Source: CBDIDH01 sp965277595 (GTDB lineage: Bacteria; Planctomycetota; Planctomycetia; Isosphaerales; Isosphaeraceae). From it: DNA of 64,000 bases. Below, one piece after another: positions 1 to 8,881 of the stretch; within the stretch, counting starts at the first letter, position 1; the number at the start of each line of letters is the position of its first letter. The DNA is taken from positions 2,170,001 through 2,234,000 of the forward strand of contig CBDIDH010000002.1 of assembly GCA_965277595.1 (NCBI GenBank). Reading direction: 5' to 3'. The notes under the pieces are model-generated. The model made no database searches. It had not been told where the DNA came from and saw only the letters and a program-made list of their open reading frames with translations. The translations under genes and the position numbers were made by a program.

Positions 1-420
1 GGCTTCGCCTCCTTCACCACGACCTCGCTGAGCCCGACGACCCACGTCATCACCGCTCACTTCGACCCCTGGGGCGATAGCCTGAACAGCACCTCAGCCC
101 CGATCTCGATCGTCGTCGCGGCCCCGGTGCGTCCGAGCGTCGCGCCGGTGTCGACGCCAACACCGACGCCAACACCCACTCCGACACCCCTCTCGGCCCG
201 GGCGCAAAGGTTGATGCTTCAGCGTGCCGCGGCGATCCGACGCGCCAACGCCTTGCGTGCCGCCTATCTCGCGCGGACCGCCCGACTTCAAGCGGCTCGG
301 CGGAATCTCGGTCTTACCCTCAAGGTCACGACGACCGTGACCGCCTCCGCGGGCTATCCCTCGGGTCCGATCACGTCAACGACCCAGTCAACCCCAGCTC
401 AAAAACCGGCCAAGGCCTGA
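1..420 (+). CDS. Secreted Ig-like repeat protein, C-terminal part only
   Basis: The reading frame is open from base 1 and ends at the TGA at 418-420, so only the last 139 residues are visible. The first 40 or so residues (SFTTTSLSPTTHVITAHF, then a short acidic loop and SAPISIVV) match the final strands of a bacterial Ig-like domain of the kind found in tandem in large surface proteins. A Thr-Pro stalk of about 14 residues follows, then a basic Ala/Arg-rich helix and a Thr/Ser-rich tail. The Thr-Pro stalk resembles the tail of the secreted protein at 3714-5399. An extracellular structural or adhesive role is inferred. The N-terminus, any signal sequence and the number of Ig repeats lie outside the window. 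Confidence 0.75.
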   Translation, partial: GFASFTTTSLSPTTHVITAHFDPWGDSLNSTSAPISIVVAAPVRPSVAPVSTPTPTPTPTPTPLSARAQRLMLQRAAAIRRANALRAAYLARTARLQAARRNLGLTLKVTTTVTASAGYPSGPITSTTQSTPAQKPAKA

Positions 421-477
421 TGACCTCGTTTTGCCTGGTCCATCGGGTTGTTGCCCCTCCAGGGCACTTTTCGTTAG

Positions 478-645
478 GACAAAGGGCAGAGGGCAGAGGG
501 CAGAGGGCAGAGTTTAGCCTCTGCCCTTTGTCCTCTGCCCTTTGTCCTCTGCCCTTTGTCCTCTGCCCTTTGTCCTCTGCCCTTTGTCCTCTGCCCTTTG
601 TCCTCTGCCCCTTGTCCTCTGCCCTTTGTCCTTTGTCCTTATGAC
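478..645. repeat. Palindromic heptamer-type tandem repeat (GACAAAGGGCAGAG family)
   Basis: The left arm (478-512) holds a GACAAAGGGCAGAG unit followed by GGCAGAG heptamers. After a short spacer the right arm (519-630) holds eight tandem copies of the 14-mer CTCTGCCCTTTGTC, one with a single change. The arms are reverse complements, so the block can fold as a long hairpin. It sits just downstream of the Ig-like protein gene and before the convergent small gene at 690-884. Open frames across it are low-complexity artefacts. Confidence 0.85.
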
Positions 646-689
646 GATCAACCGCGTAACGAGACCGAGCATTCCGGCCTCGTCCTTGG

Positions 690-884
690 TTAGCGGCCCC
701 CGCCCCGGAGGACGGAGTCGGGATTGCGACCAAAGCGGCCGGTCCGTTTGTAGGATCGATCGCGCCCACGCGCCAGAAAGACCGTGTAAAGGGCAATGCA
801 GGCGACCAGGGTCAAAACGTTCCGCGCCTGGGGGTCGGCGTTGGTCGCCATCCAAGACCAGTATTGCCACACGCTCTCAATCAT
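690..884 (-). CDS. Small single-pass membrane protein, unknown function
   Basis: The product is 64 residues. I chose the ATG at 884 because GGAGGG lies about 7 bases upstream; a longer open frame would run into the pilin gene region. The protein has one hydrophobic helix (about residues 22-38) followed by a strongly basic tail rich in Arg and Gly, suggesting an inner-membrane protein with a cytoplasmic C-terminus. It follows the Flp pilin gene at 917-1096 on the same strand with a 32-base gap, so the two are probably co-transcribed. I do not recognise a family. A role alongside the pilin is inferred only from position. Confidence 0.5.
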   Translation of the reverse strand: MIESVWQYWSWMATNADPQARNVLTLVACIALYTVFLARGRDRSYKRTGRFGRNPDSVLRGGGR

Positions 885-916
885 CGGAATCCCTCCGTCT
901 GGCAAACCATCCCGTG

Positions 917-1096
917 TCAGCTCGCGAACCCAGCGGAATTGACTTTGCTGAAGGTGCCACTGATCGTTGTTCCCACATTCGTGATGAGCAACACGCAGGC
1001 CACCAAAATGAGAGCGAGCATGACCGCATATTCCACAGCCGTCGGTCCGTCTTCGCTCTGAGCAAACTGACAGACCGCGTCGATCCATTTACGCAT
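917..1096 (-). CDS. flp: Flp/Fap family pilin (orphan copy)
   Basis: The 59-residue product has the Flp pilin layout: a short basic leader, the SEDGPTAVEYAVMLALILVA block with the conserved Glu preceding the hydrophobic helix, and a short Thr/Ser-rich C-terminus. It is very similar to the pilin at 23678-23854, with an identical central block from SEDGPTAVEYAVM onward through the helix start. It lies more than 20 kb from the Tad assembly genes and so probably depends on that machinery for leader cleavage by the CpaA-type peptidase and for export. The ATG at 1096 is the only sensible start. It may be a minor or alternative pilin subunit. Confidence 0.88.
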   Translation of the reverse strand: MRKWIDAVCQFAQSEDGPTAVEYAVMLALILVACVLLITNVGTTISGTFSKVNSAGFAS

Positions 1097-1555
1097 GGGA
1101 TTACCTTTTCCGAGGGGATTCGAACCAGGAATTTGGACTCGCGGACCGGACGAGACGAGACGATCGGCCCGGAAAGGGTCTCTGGCCGTTCCCCTCGTAG
1201 AATCCTAGGTCATGTCTTTTTCTCGGTCCGCCGATGTTCATCGAAATCCACACTACCGGCACGTTCGGACGGACCTCGTTTTATGAATCAAAAAATAAAG
1301 CGACCTAAAGCGTTTGAATTTGGCTGATCAAAAAGGTACGATTGATCAAGGCGTCTGATCGTCACAATCGTGCTGTCCGGCGAAGCTGACTTCATTTCTA
1401 TCCGCATTCGCGGAAGGCTCGTCGCCCGGATTGATCGTGGAAAATCTCTGACCGCTCCTTGCGCGGGGATGGTCATCGGCTTGATCGCCTGGCGATCGAG
1501 ACGAGAGAGCGCCGCGCGTTTTTTTTTAGAGTACGGATAGCGTTAAAAAGGGGGA
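1097..1555. other. Intergenic region, no gene supported
   Basis: The stretch separates the leftward pilin gene from the rightward gene at 1556. Locally AT-rich segments (around 1275-1350 and a T-run near 1519-1527) could hold promoters for both sides, but I see no convincing -35/-10 pair. Short open frames here show no domain or codon pattern that supports a gene. Confidence 0.5.
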
Positions 1556-1867
1556 ATGACCATGACGGATCGAGCGCTTCAGGAACTGGCCGCGCGTTGC
1601 CTCGATTGCATGGTTTTCTACCAGAACGCGCGGCGGACGCCCAAAGCAAAGGCACTGATGATCGCCGAGGTCCGCGCTGTCGCGGCCTCGCTCATGCCCC
1701 TGATCGGCGGTGAAACCATGCGGGTTGAGAGCCTCGAGGCGATGGTTCGAGACGGCCTGATCGTCCGTTTTGGAGAGGAATCGGGCCTCCATCTCTTTCA
1801 TGAGTTCAAGGAGGCGTGCGCACCGCCAGGCGCCCTGGCGCCCTCCCTGATGAGTGCCAGGGTATAG
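1556..1867 (+). CDS. Hypothetical small soluble protein
   Basis: The predicted product is 103 residues, mainly helical and soluble, with two cysteines near the start (CLDC at about residues 15-18). A GGGGG stretch lies a few bases upstream of the first ATG; a second in-frame ATG at 1562 is equally possible. No family was recognised. The gene lies 79 bases before the transglutaminase-like gene on the same strand and may be read with it. Confidence 0.5.
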   Translation: MTMTDRALQELAARCLDCMVFYQNARRTPKAKALMIAEVRAVAASLMPLIGGETMRVESLEAMVRDGLIVRFGEESGLHLFHEFKEACAPPGALAPSLMSARV

Positions 1868-1946
1868 AATTTGCTAAGATTTCCGCGTCGTTCGTCCTTG
1901 TCTTGTATGGAGCCGCGCGTACTGATTCCGGGAGAAGGTTCGCTTC

Positions 1947-2732
1947 ATGCTCATCTCGGTCATGTCGAAGGCGACGTATGAACTTCCCTCCGATTCGTTC
2001 GTGATCCTGATGGTCGAGCCGCACCCGCAGGCCCCAGACCATCAGTTGAAGGAGGTCAAGTTCACGACTTCTCCCGTCTCGTTCAACGTCACCGGCAAGG
2101 ACGCCGCGGGAAATTTGCAACGTCGCCTGATCGTTCCGGCCGGGCTGTTCAGCTTTGAATACCATGCGGTCTTTGAAACCGCCGCGAATGAGGTTGTTCC
2201 CCTTGAGGCCGCCGAGCATCCCGCCAAGGACCTGCCGCCGGAAACCTTGACGTATACCTTGCCCTCGCGCTATTGCCAGTCGGACCTGGTTACCCGGATG
2301 GCACGCAACGAGTTCGGGTCGGTTCCCGCCGGCGGCGCTCGCGTCCGGGCGATTGCCGACTGGGTGCGGACGCACGTTGAATACTGTTACGGAACGACCA
2401 CGTCGAAGACCTCGGCTTATGACACGGTGACCGAGCGCGTCGGCGTCTGCCGCGACTTCGCCCACCTGGTCATCACCTTCTGCCGGGCGATGGGCATGCC
2501 CGCCCGCTACGTCTCGGCCTACGCGCTGGGGCTGGAACCTCCCGATTTTCACGGGATTACCCAGGTTTACCTCGGCGGTCGCTGGTACAACGTCGACGCG
2601 ACCTATGAAGGTAATCGCCCCGCGCTCGTGCCGATCGCCCTTGGCCGCGACGCCGCCGACGTCGCGATGGCCACCTTCTGGGGCGTTGGCAACCTCCACG
2701 AGCAATCGGTCGAGGTCAAGAAGGTCTCTTGA
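1947..2732 (+). CDS. Transglutaminase-like (papain-fold) family protein
   Basis: The 261-residue protein has an N-terminal beta-sandwich-like part (about 1-105) followed by a transglutaminase core. The catalytic triad is visible as Cys168 in GVCRDFAHL, His202 in DFHG and Asp217 in NVDATY. This arrangement is typical of bacterial transglutaminase-like cysteine proteases and amidases. No signal peptide is seen, so it is probably cytoplasmic. A GGAGAAGG sequence about 9 bases upstream supports the ATG at 1947, although an in-frame ATG at 1962 is possible. The physiological substrate cannot be deduced. Confidence 0.88.
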   Translation: MLISVMSKATYELPSDSFVILMVEPHPQAPDHQLKEVKFTTSPVSFNVTGKDAAGNLQRRLIVPAGLFSFEYHAVFETAANEVVPLEAAEHPAKDLPPETLTYTLPSRYCQSDLVTRMARNEFGSVPAGGARVRAIADWVRTHVEYCYGTTTSKTSAYDTVTERVGVCRDFAHLVITFCRAMGMPARYVSAYALGLEPPDFHGITQVYLGGRWYNVDATYEGNRPALVPIALGRDAADVAMATFWGVGNLHEQSVEVKKVS

Positions 2733-2864
2733 ACCCTGGGAATGACCAAGGACCGATCATAGAGTCAAAATGGAAAGATCAGGCGCGCTCGCCGCCCAAG
2801 TCTTTGTCATCCATGCGCGGTCATCCCTTCCGGCTCGATTCCGTCGAGAATCCGCCTGTTTCCC

Positions 2865-3296
2865 TCACGATGAGCCGGACTTCTTGCGTCCTCCGCCGCC
2901 GCGTTTCGAGGGAGCGGGGGTGTTGACGACGCTTTCCAGCATCGCGGCAAGGCGTTTCGAGGCGTCGCCGGGATGTTTGGAGAGTTCGGCCATCTCGGCG
3001 AAGCTGAGTTGAGGGTCGGGAAAGGGCAAACGCCCCTCGGCCTGCTCGGCGGTGGCCTGAAGCGTGTACGCCTTGTTCTTGTGCTGGACCTTCACGCCGC
3101 AACGCTTCAGTAGTTCCAGCTCACGATAAAAGGTGCGCAGGCCGATCCCCAGTGAGGAGAGGACAACCTCGCGAGTCCTGGGTTCCTTGGCCAGCAACAT
3201 GACGAGTCGATGAAGCCTCGCGGCGCGGCCGAGGGTGATATGAACCGAGGGCCGGCGGCGACCGCGGCTGCTACTTGTTGAACTGGTTCGTTTCAT
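2865..3296 (-). CDS. Small HTH-domain regulator-like protein
   Basis: I set the start at the ATG at 3296 (143 residues); the frame continues upstream to 3485, but that part is low-complexity and runs across the divergent promoter region. A basic Ser/Arg-rich N-terminus is followed by a winged-helix segment (about residues 25-80) resembling the HTH of DeoR/WYL-type regulators: an RLHRLVMLLAKEPRT helix, a GIGLRTFYRELELLKRCG recognition region, then a YTL wing. The C-terminus is basic and Gly/Lys-rich. No WYL domain follows. A DNA-binding role is inferred from the fold. It is divergent from the secreted protein gene at 3714. Confidence 0.65.
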   Translation of the reverse strand: MKRTSSTSSSRGRRRPSVHITLGRAARLHRLVMLLAKEPRTREVVLSSLGIGLRTFYRELELLKRCGVKVQHKNKAYTLQATAEQAEGRLPFPDPQLSFAEMAELSKHPGDASKRLAAMLESVVNTPAPSKRGGGGRKKSGSS

Positions 3297-3713
3297 GAGG
3301 GCGATCTTTCCCCATTCGCCCCCCTTTTCGACGCGAAAAGGCCGCTGGCCTCTCGGTCCCTTCGGAAGGCTTCGGGCGGTCCCTCGCCCTGACATAAATG
3401 TGAAATGGCGGAAGATTGGTGATCGGGGGGTATTCAGTATCCCGGCCGGTTGTGCCGATTGAAGAGATTCTGTCGGTTTTCTCAAGTCTGTCGAAGTTCC
3501 GGTCGATTATCCCGAAAGGACCCCCGGAGAGCCAACAGGGTCAGGGCGAACGCGTGGCGACACGCGGGGCGTCGGGCCGGGCCGGGCGGGGTGAGTTTCC
3601 AGGTTTTGCCGCGATTCCGCACGGCGGAGAGCGGCGGCCCGTTGGATTTGCGACCGAAAGCGGGACCGGCGGGCCGGTCCGGTCTGCCTCCTCGCGCATT
3701 GGGAGTCTGGTCT
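3297..3713. promoter_or_regulatory. Divergent promoter region
   Basis: About 400 bases separate the leftward HTH gene from the rightward secreted-protein gene. Open frames cross it in several frames, but none has a supported start or a recognisable domain. It must contain the promoters of both genes. No operator repeat was identified with confidence. Confidence 0.4.
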
Positions 3714-5399
3714 ATGTGGACGCGGAAGCGCACGCCCGTGAACCGTGGGTTTCGGCCTGAGGCGGACGTCCTGGAATGCCGACAGATGCTCTCCGCCGTG
3801 GTCTCGGGAACCGACTCCAAGGGCGACACCTGGTCGCTCCGGCTGGTCGGCCCGGGAACCCTCTCGGTCGTGAAGCAAAACGGGGCCGACGGCACCCCTG
3901 CGGCGCTGACCTCGGCGACCGACATCAGCACGATCACGATCGCCGGGACGAACCCACTGACCAGCCGCCTTGTCGGCAATGTCACGGCCGGTCCCAATAG
4001 CGACGGCCGCGTCTTCTTCCAGAACATGACGCAACTGGCCAACCGCTCCGAGAAGTACACCGGGTCGGGCGACGGCCTGCTGTCGATCGACATGCCGAAC
4101 TTCTATCTCGGCAACACCACACCGGCGGGAACCGCCCCCACGTCCACGCCGACCATCTCGATCCCCGACGGCGTCGACACGCTTGACTTCGGCGGCGTCG
4201 ACACGTCGGTCAACCAGCCGCCGACGGCCAGCGCCACCAACGACCAGGCGGTCGTCTCGCTCGGCCTGCCGACCTTCGGCGGCACCCGGATCATCATCAA
4301 CAAGTCGATTTCGAGCAGCGAGACGGGACCCGCCGCGAGCGGATCGACCACGCCGACGATCGTCCAGCACGGCGTTCTCTTCGCGGTCTCGGGCCGGCTC
4401 GACCTCTTCCAGGCCAACGAGATCGACGGCGACACCAATAACCCGCCGGGTCAGTTCCTGCCGGCGAGCAGCACGACCACCACCAGCGCGGGGGGAACCG
4501 TGGTCTTCTCCTCGACCCCTGGATTCGGGTCGAACTTCCCGTTCACGTCGACCCTCTTCCCGAACGCCCTGACCAAGGGGGCCGTCACCGGCGCGATCGG
4601 AAACGTCCGCGTCGGCGGCAACGCGACCAATTTCTCGACCTTCGTGTTTGACCCGACCTTCAGCGGCGGCGACAAGATCGCCAACTACTCGGTCGGCGGC
4701 GAGACGAATAACGTCCTTCTGGTCGCCCCCTCGGGAGCCAGAAACGTCTACTTCGGCAAGGGGATGGACACGGTCACCATCCTCGCCCACGTCATCAACG
4801 CGCTTCAGGCCAACCGAGGGGCGTTGAACTCGAACGTCTTCGCCGACCGGTCGATCAGCCGGGCCAACTTCGGCGGCGACGTCGTGAATACGAAGCTCCT
4901 GGCCGGTTACCAGCAGAACTATACGAACATCCTCAGCACGGTGATCGGTCTGGGTCTCGGCAGCGGGGCCTCGAACGCGCCCAATCCGCTCAACGCCCAG
5001 TCGTTCGGCGGGATGACGCTGCACGTGGCCGGTTCGGTCACCAACTCGGTCTTCGCCGCCTCGGTGGAACCTTTCCAGAACAATTATTCGAAGTTCGGCG
5101 ACCCGAACCAGTTGGTCCTCACCGGCGGCAACATCAACGCCAAGATCGAAGGGACGATCACCAACACCGTCGCCACCCCGAACACGCCCAACCAGGCTGT
5201 CTTCGCCGCCAAGGTCACCTCGTACAAGGGACCGGTCGTTCCCCCGAACGTACCGGAGGCCCCCTATGCGACGCCGCAGCCGTCCCATCTGCCTGGCATC
5301 CAGCACCCCAGCCGCTCCCTGATCAAAGTATCCACACCCACGCCAACACCGACGCCCACCACAACCACCACGGCCGCCTCGACGACCAAGGCCGTCTGA
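3714..5399 (+). CDS. Large secreted planctomycete surface protein
   Basis: With the ATG at 3714 (GGGAG about 10 bases upstream) the protein is 561 residues. The N-terminus is basic and then carries LECRQMLSA at residues 20-28, a variant of the LExRxLLSA motif that begins many planctomycete extracellular proteins. The rest is rich in Gly, Asn, Thr and Val with no obvious catalytic motif and looks like beta-strand repeats of an adhesin-like protein. The C-terminus ends in a Thr-Pro and poly-Thr tail like that of the protein ending at 420. A long open frame on the opposite strand is a high-GC shadow. The function is unknown; a cell-surface location is inferred. Confidence 0.8.
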   Translation: MWTRKRTPVNRGFRPEADVLECRQMLSAVVSGTDSKGDTWSLRLVGPGTLSVVKQNGADGTPAALTSATDISTITIAGTNPLTSRLVGNVTAGPNSDGRVFFQNMTQLANRSEKYTGSGDGLLSIDMPNFYLGNTTPAGTAPTSTPTISIPDGVDTLDFGGVDTSVNQPPTASATNDQAVVSLGLPTFGGTRIIINKSISSSETGPAASGSTTPTIVQHGVLFAVSGRLDLFQANEIDGDTNNPPGQFLPASSTTTTSAGGTVVFSSTPGFGSNFPFTSTLFPNALTKGAVTGAIGNVRVGGNATNFSTFVFDPTFSGGDKIANYSVGGETNNVLLVAPSGARNVYFGKGMDTVTILAHVINALQANRGALNSNVFADRSISRANFGGDVVNTKLLAGYQQNYTNILSTVIGLGLGSGASNAPNPLNAQSFGGMTLHVAGSVTNSVFAASVEPFQNNYSKFGDPNQLVLTGGNINAKIEGTITNTVATPNTPNQAVFAAKVTSYKGPVVPPNVPEAPYATPQPSHLPGIQHPSRSLIKVSTPTPTPTPTTTTTAASTTKAV

Positions 5400-5631
5400 C
5401 GTCTCGAACCGTCACTCTCTCACAATCCATTCATGCACGCAAGCAATTTCCGGGGCGCTTTCGGGCGTCCCGGATTTTTTGTCGCGCGGCGGTTGCGGGC
5501 GATCGGCATGTTTTGAGGGTCGGCGTCTATTCAAAACGAGAGAGGACCGATCGGTTGGCGTCCTTATCGTTTTCCGTGGGTCCTGGGTCCTCGGTCATTC
5601 CTCCCTGATCCTTACCGAGGACGACGTGGGC

Positions 5632-7149
5632 TCAGTCTTTGGCCTTGATGGCTTTCTCGGCGATGTCGTGACGATACCAGGCGCCCGCGTAGCGTATGGA
5701 ACGGGCGGCCTCGTAGGCGCGGTCGCGGGCGTCGGAGAGCGTGGAGCCGAGGGCGGTGACATTCAGGACGCGACCGCCGTCGGTGACGATCCGGCCGTCG
5801 CGCCCGGTGACGGGGTCGGTGCGCATCGCCGTGCCGGCGTGAAAGACCTTGACGTCGGCCATGCGGTCGGCTTCGTCCAGGTTGTTGATAATCCGATCGC
5901 GCTCGTAGTGGCCAGGGTAGCCTTCCGAGGCCATGACCACGGTGACCGCCGGCCTGGGGTCCCATTCCAGGTTCACGGTGTCGAGGCGTTCGTCAACGAC
6001 CGCGTCAAGGGCCTCAAACAGGTCGGACTTGAGCCGCATCAAGACGGCCTGACATTCGGGGTCACCGAAGCGGACGTTGAACTCCAGGACTTTCGGTCCC
6101 TGGTTCGTGAGCATCAGGCCGGCGTACAGGACGCCTCGAAAGGGCCTTCGCGCCCGCTTCAAGGCGTGCACGGCAGGCACGAGGATCTCGCGCTCGACCT
6201 GATCCATCAATTCGGGCGTGACGATGGGCGCGGGGGAATAGGCACCCATGCCCCCGGTGTTTGGCCCTTCGTCGTGATCAAAGGCGCGCTTGTGGTCCTG
6301 GCTTGATTCCAGCGGCACGATCGTCCGGCCGTCGGTGAGGGCCAGGATACTGGTTTCCTGACCGTCGAGTCGTTCTTCCAGGATGAGCCGGTCGCCCGCC
6401 TTGCCGTAAATTCGCCGGACCATGATCGCGTCGATCGCGTCGAGCGCCTGGCGGAGGTTGTCGCAAACGTAAACGCCTTTGCCCGCGGCCAGACCATCGG
6501 CTTTAAGGACCATGCCGAGCGGTCGGCCGAGGACGTGGTCGCGCGCCTCGGCGGCGGTGTCGAAAACCCGGCGCTGGCTGCGTTCTTCCAGCTCGACCTG
6601 AACCCCCGGCCCAAGCTGTTCGCGAGGGTCCATGATCCGGTCGATCGCCTCCAGGGTCTCGGCGGCGGTCCGGCAGTGCAGGGTATGCCGCAGGGTCGAC
6701 CGCCCTTTTGAGCGCACGACGAGGGAGACCTCGCGCGAGAGGACATAATGCTCGGCGTCGGGAGCCGACCGGAAGATCCGGTAGTCGGCGGTCGGAATGC
6801 TCGCCTGGCGCATGAGTTCCTTGGCGAAGACCTTGCTTCCTTCCAGTTCGGCGGCGTCGCGCCTCGGGCCGAAGATCCGCAGCCCCTCGCGCTGAAAGGC
6901 GTCGACGATGCCGTTCGTGAGCGGGTCTTCGGGGCCGACGATCGTCAGGCCGATTCCTTCGCGGCGGGCGAACTGAATGAGCGACCGGAAGTTGCCCGAC
7001 TCGATCGGTACATTCTGAGCATCGAGCGCCGTGCCGGCGTTGCCTGGCGCGCAGAAGACCGCGCTGACTTTTGGCGACTGCTTGAGTTTCCAGCAGAGGG
7101 CGTGTTCTCGCCCTCCTTTGCCAATCACGAGAACTTTCAACGCGGCCAC
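5632..7149 (-). CDS. purD: Phosphoribosylamine--glycine ligase with internal duplication
   Basis: The enzyme joins glycine to 5-phosphoribosylamine in an ATP-dependent step of purine synthesis. The N-terminal domain starts VLVIGKGGREHAL, followed by the VGPEDPL motif, an ATP-grasp domain with KADGLAAGKG (216-225) and a metal-binding NVRFGDPECQ segment (358-367). At 505 residues it is about 80 longer than the usual 420-430. The extra length is a degenerate copy of the first ATP-grasp segment: residues 128-190 align with 198-260 at a fixed 70-residue offset, with shared VVR/VLK, LEAID/LDAID and LEER positions. The first copy lacks the glycine-rich ATP loop. The ATG at 7149 starts the canonical N-terminus. 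Confidence 0.97.
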   Translation of the reverse strand: MAALKVLVIGKGGREHALCWKLKQSPKVSAVFCAPGNAGTALDAQNVPIESGNFRSLIQFARREGIGLTIVGPEDPLTNGIVDAFQREGLRIFGPRRDAAELEGSKVFAKELMRQASIPTADYRIFRSAPDAEHYVLSREVSLVVRSKGRSTLRHTLHCRTAAETLEAIDRIMDPREQLGPGVQVELEERSQRRVFDTAAEARDHVLGRPLGMVLKADGLAAGKGVYVCDNLRQALDAIDAIMVRRIYGKAGDRLILEERLDGQETSILALTDGRTIVPLESSQDHKRAFDHDEGPNTGGMGAYSPAPIVTPELMDQVEREILVPAVHALKRARRPFRGVLYAGLMLTNQGPKVLEFNVRFGDPECQAVLMRLKSDLFEALDAVVDERLDTVNLEWDPRPAVTVVMASEGYPGHYERDRIINNLDEADRMADVKVFHAGTAMRTDPVTGRDGRIVTDGGRVLNVTALGSTLSDARDRAYEAARSIRYAGAWYRHDIAEKAIKAKD

Positions 7150-7584
7150 CCCCGGTTAACAGCGCATTCCCAACCTTCCGAGCCTTCTATTCTAAAGCCC
7201 AAGGCTCCCCCCGGACAGGCCCAAAACCGGATGAATCGCTTCCCAGATCGTTCTCGGCCGCGATTTGCCGATTGCCAGGGCAAAGGTCAGAGGGCAGAGG
7301 GACACAGGGCAAAATCTGTCCTTTATCCTTGACCCTTTGTCCTTCTGGCGACAAATCAAAAGCTCGAAGCCACGATTCTCCGACATTATCGATCATCGGA
7401 CATCGTTCAGGAAACGCGAACGCGCTTCCCCGCCGCGTCGCAAAAGGGGGGAGTTCGAAACGTCGCCAGAATTCCAACAGCGGAGGTCTGTGGAAATCGC
7501 GAAAGGGGCGTGGTCTAATCCAGCCGAGGCGAAGTGAGTTGAGATGCGATGCGATGCATTGAGAAGTCGAAAGGTCTCTCCCCA
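7150..7584. repeat. Intergenic region with palindromic GGGCAGAG-type repeat
   Basis: The 435-base spacer separates purD (leftward) from the LRR gene (rightward). A degenerate palindrome lies at about 7277-7352: AGGTCAGAGGGCAGAGGG on the left, and on the right a pyrimidine-rich arm ending in TTGACCCTTTGTCCTTCTGG. It is the same family as the repeats at 478 and 31318. The remainder should hold the promoters of both genes, but no clear motif was found. Confidence 0.6.
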
Positions 7585-8424
7585 ATGAAAACGCAACAGG
7601 CGTTCACGCAAACGATCGCCCTGGCTTTCGTGACACTCTCCGTCTTCCAGACGCGGACGGCCTCGGCCGCGTCGCCGTTTCCCGACAAGAACCTGGAGGC
7701 GGCCGTTCACGCGGTCTTGCAGCATGAACCGAAGGCCGAACTCACCGAGGAAAAACTCAAGAACGTTTACGTCCTCGAAGTGCCCGGCAAGGAGATCACC
7801 GACCTCACCGGCCTGGAAAAGTGCAAGAACCTGGCCCTGCTCCGGCTCTCAAAAAACAAGATCAGCGACCTGAAACCCCTCAGCGGCCTGACCAACCTTC
7901 AATCGCTCGACCTCGCCGGCAACACCATCACCGACATTAGCCCGCTCGCCGGCCTGTCGAAGCTTCAGTACCTGGAACTCTCGAACAACAAGATCGCCGA
8001 TCTCAAACCCCTGGCCGGACTGACAAGCCTTTCCGCCCTTTATCTTTCCGGCAACGAGATCAGCGACCTATCGCCCCTTTCGGGCATCGAGCGGCTCGCC
8101 TCGCTCGCGGTCGGCCGCAACAAGGTCAAGGATCTGTCGCCCCTGACGAAGGTCAACAAGCTCTCCTTGCTCGACCTCAATGACAACCAGGTGGAAGACC
8201 TCGGCCCGCTCGCGAACCAGACGGATCTCAAGATTTTGATGCTGGAGCGGAACAAGATCAGCGACCTCGGCCCCCTGTTAAAAGCTGCGCAGGCCGATGC
8301 GCAGGGGCCGAAGCGGTTCGCCCCGTATTTGAGGCTCTATATCGATGGCAACCCGCTGTCTGAGTCGGCAAAGACCGGCCAGCTTGCCGACTTCAAGACG
8401 GCGGGCGTTCGGGTTGGAGGCTGA
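7585..8424 (+). CDS. Secreted leucine-rich repeat protein (internalin-type LRR)
   Basis: The 279-residue product begins with a signal peptide (a hydrophobic stretch ending at TASAAS) and then about seven 22-residue leucine-rich repeats with the SDLxPLxGLxxLxxLxLxxNxI pattern of internalin-like LRR4 domains. The ATG at 7585 is preceded by AAAGG and starts the signal peptide; an upstream ATG at 7549 would add 12 unlikely residues. The repeats make a curved protein-binding surface. The exported location is well supported, but the binding partner is unknown. The gene converges on the small gene ending at 8437. Confidence 0.88.
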   Translation: MKTQQAFTQTIALAFVTLSVFQTRTASAASPFPDKNLEAAVHAVLQHEPKAELTEEKLKNVYVLEVPGKEITDLTGLEKCKNLALLRLSKNKISDLKPLSGLTNLQSLDLAGNTITDISPLAGLSKLQYLELSNNKIADLKPLAGLTSLSALYLSGNEISDLSPLSGIERLASLAVGRNKVKDLSPLTKVNKLSLLDLNDNQVEDLGPLANQTDLKILMLERNKISDLGPLLKAAQADAQGPKRFAPYLRLYIDGNPLSESAKTGQLADFKTAGVRVGG

Positions 8425-8436
8425 AATCCTCGATCC

Positions 8437-8736
8437 TCAGGCGACGGCGCGGTCGTCGGCGTCGTCTTCGTGGTGGAGGTGAAGAAGGGTCTGGCGGTGG
8501 AATTCTTCCTGGGTCACCTCGAACGGAGCGCCATTGATCGTCCAGATGGCCTCGATGACCTCGTCAATGTTCCCCTCGGGTTCGTCCCAGGAAACGAGGA
8601 AGTGCGCGTCCTCGCGAACGAGGACGTCGAGGCCGAGATCGTTCAGGTGCGCCTCGATCTCAGCGGCCCGAGCGGGATCGGCCGTGAAGGTCCAGCGAAT
8701 CAGGTCGATCGTCGCGGGGTTCTGACCGTCGCCCAT
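8437..8736 (-). CDS. Hypothetical acidic small protein
   Basis: The ATG at 8736 with GGAG upstream gives 99 residues; a TTG start at 8799 would add 21 residues. The protein is strongly acidic, has no membrane segment or signal peptide, and has an alternating pattern (IRWTFTADPARAAEIEAHL, then LDVLVREDAHFLVSWD) that suggests a small alpha/beta ferredoxin-like fold. The C-terminus is His/Asp-rich (LLHLHHEDDADD). I recognise no family. It is convergent with the LRR gene and 12 bases from its end. Confidence 0.6.
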   Translation of the reverse strand: MGDGQNPATIDLIRWTFTADPARAAEIEAHLNDLGLDVLVREDAHFLVSWDEPEGNIDEVIEAIWTINGAPFEVTQEEFHRQTLLHLHHEDDADDRAVA

Positions 8737-8881
8737 CGGATCGCTCTCCGTCGTGCCTGGCGTGTCTTGAAAGGGATCAACATCGATCGGAACGGCCAAG
8801 CCGGGGCTTCCGAGGTCGCGGCCAGCCTCCCTATCGGAATCGGGCGGCGGGGGTCTTCACTTCAATGAATTCGGGACAGCC

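Noticed and set aside
371..1327. Open frames of 74-261 residues on both strands around the 478-645 repeat
   Set aside because: They read the CTCTGCCCTTTGTC repeat and cross the pilin gene; no domain or ribosome site supports them.
1288..1476. 62-residue minus-strand gene in the 1097-1555 spacer
   Set aside because: No ribosome site, no family and mixed composition; treated as chance.
1806..2705. 299-residue minus-strand frame over the transglutaminase gene
   Set aside because: The plus-strand protein has an intact Cys-His-Asp triad; the opposite frame has no family.
3507..5306. 599-residue frame opposite the secreted protein gene
   Set aside because: The plus-strand protein has the surface motif, a ribosome site and normal composition; the opposite frame is Arg/Gly/Asp-rich, as expected for a GC-rich shadow.
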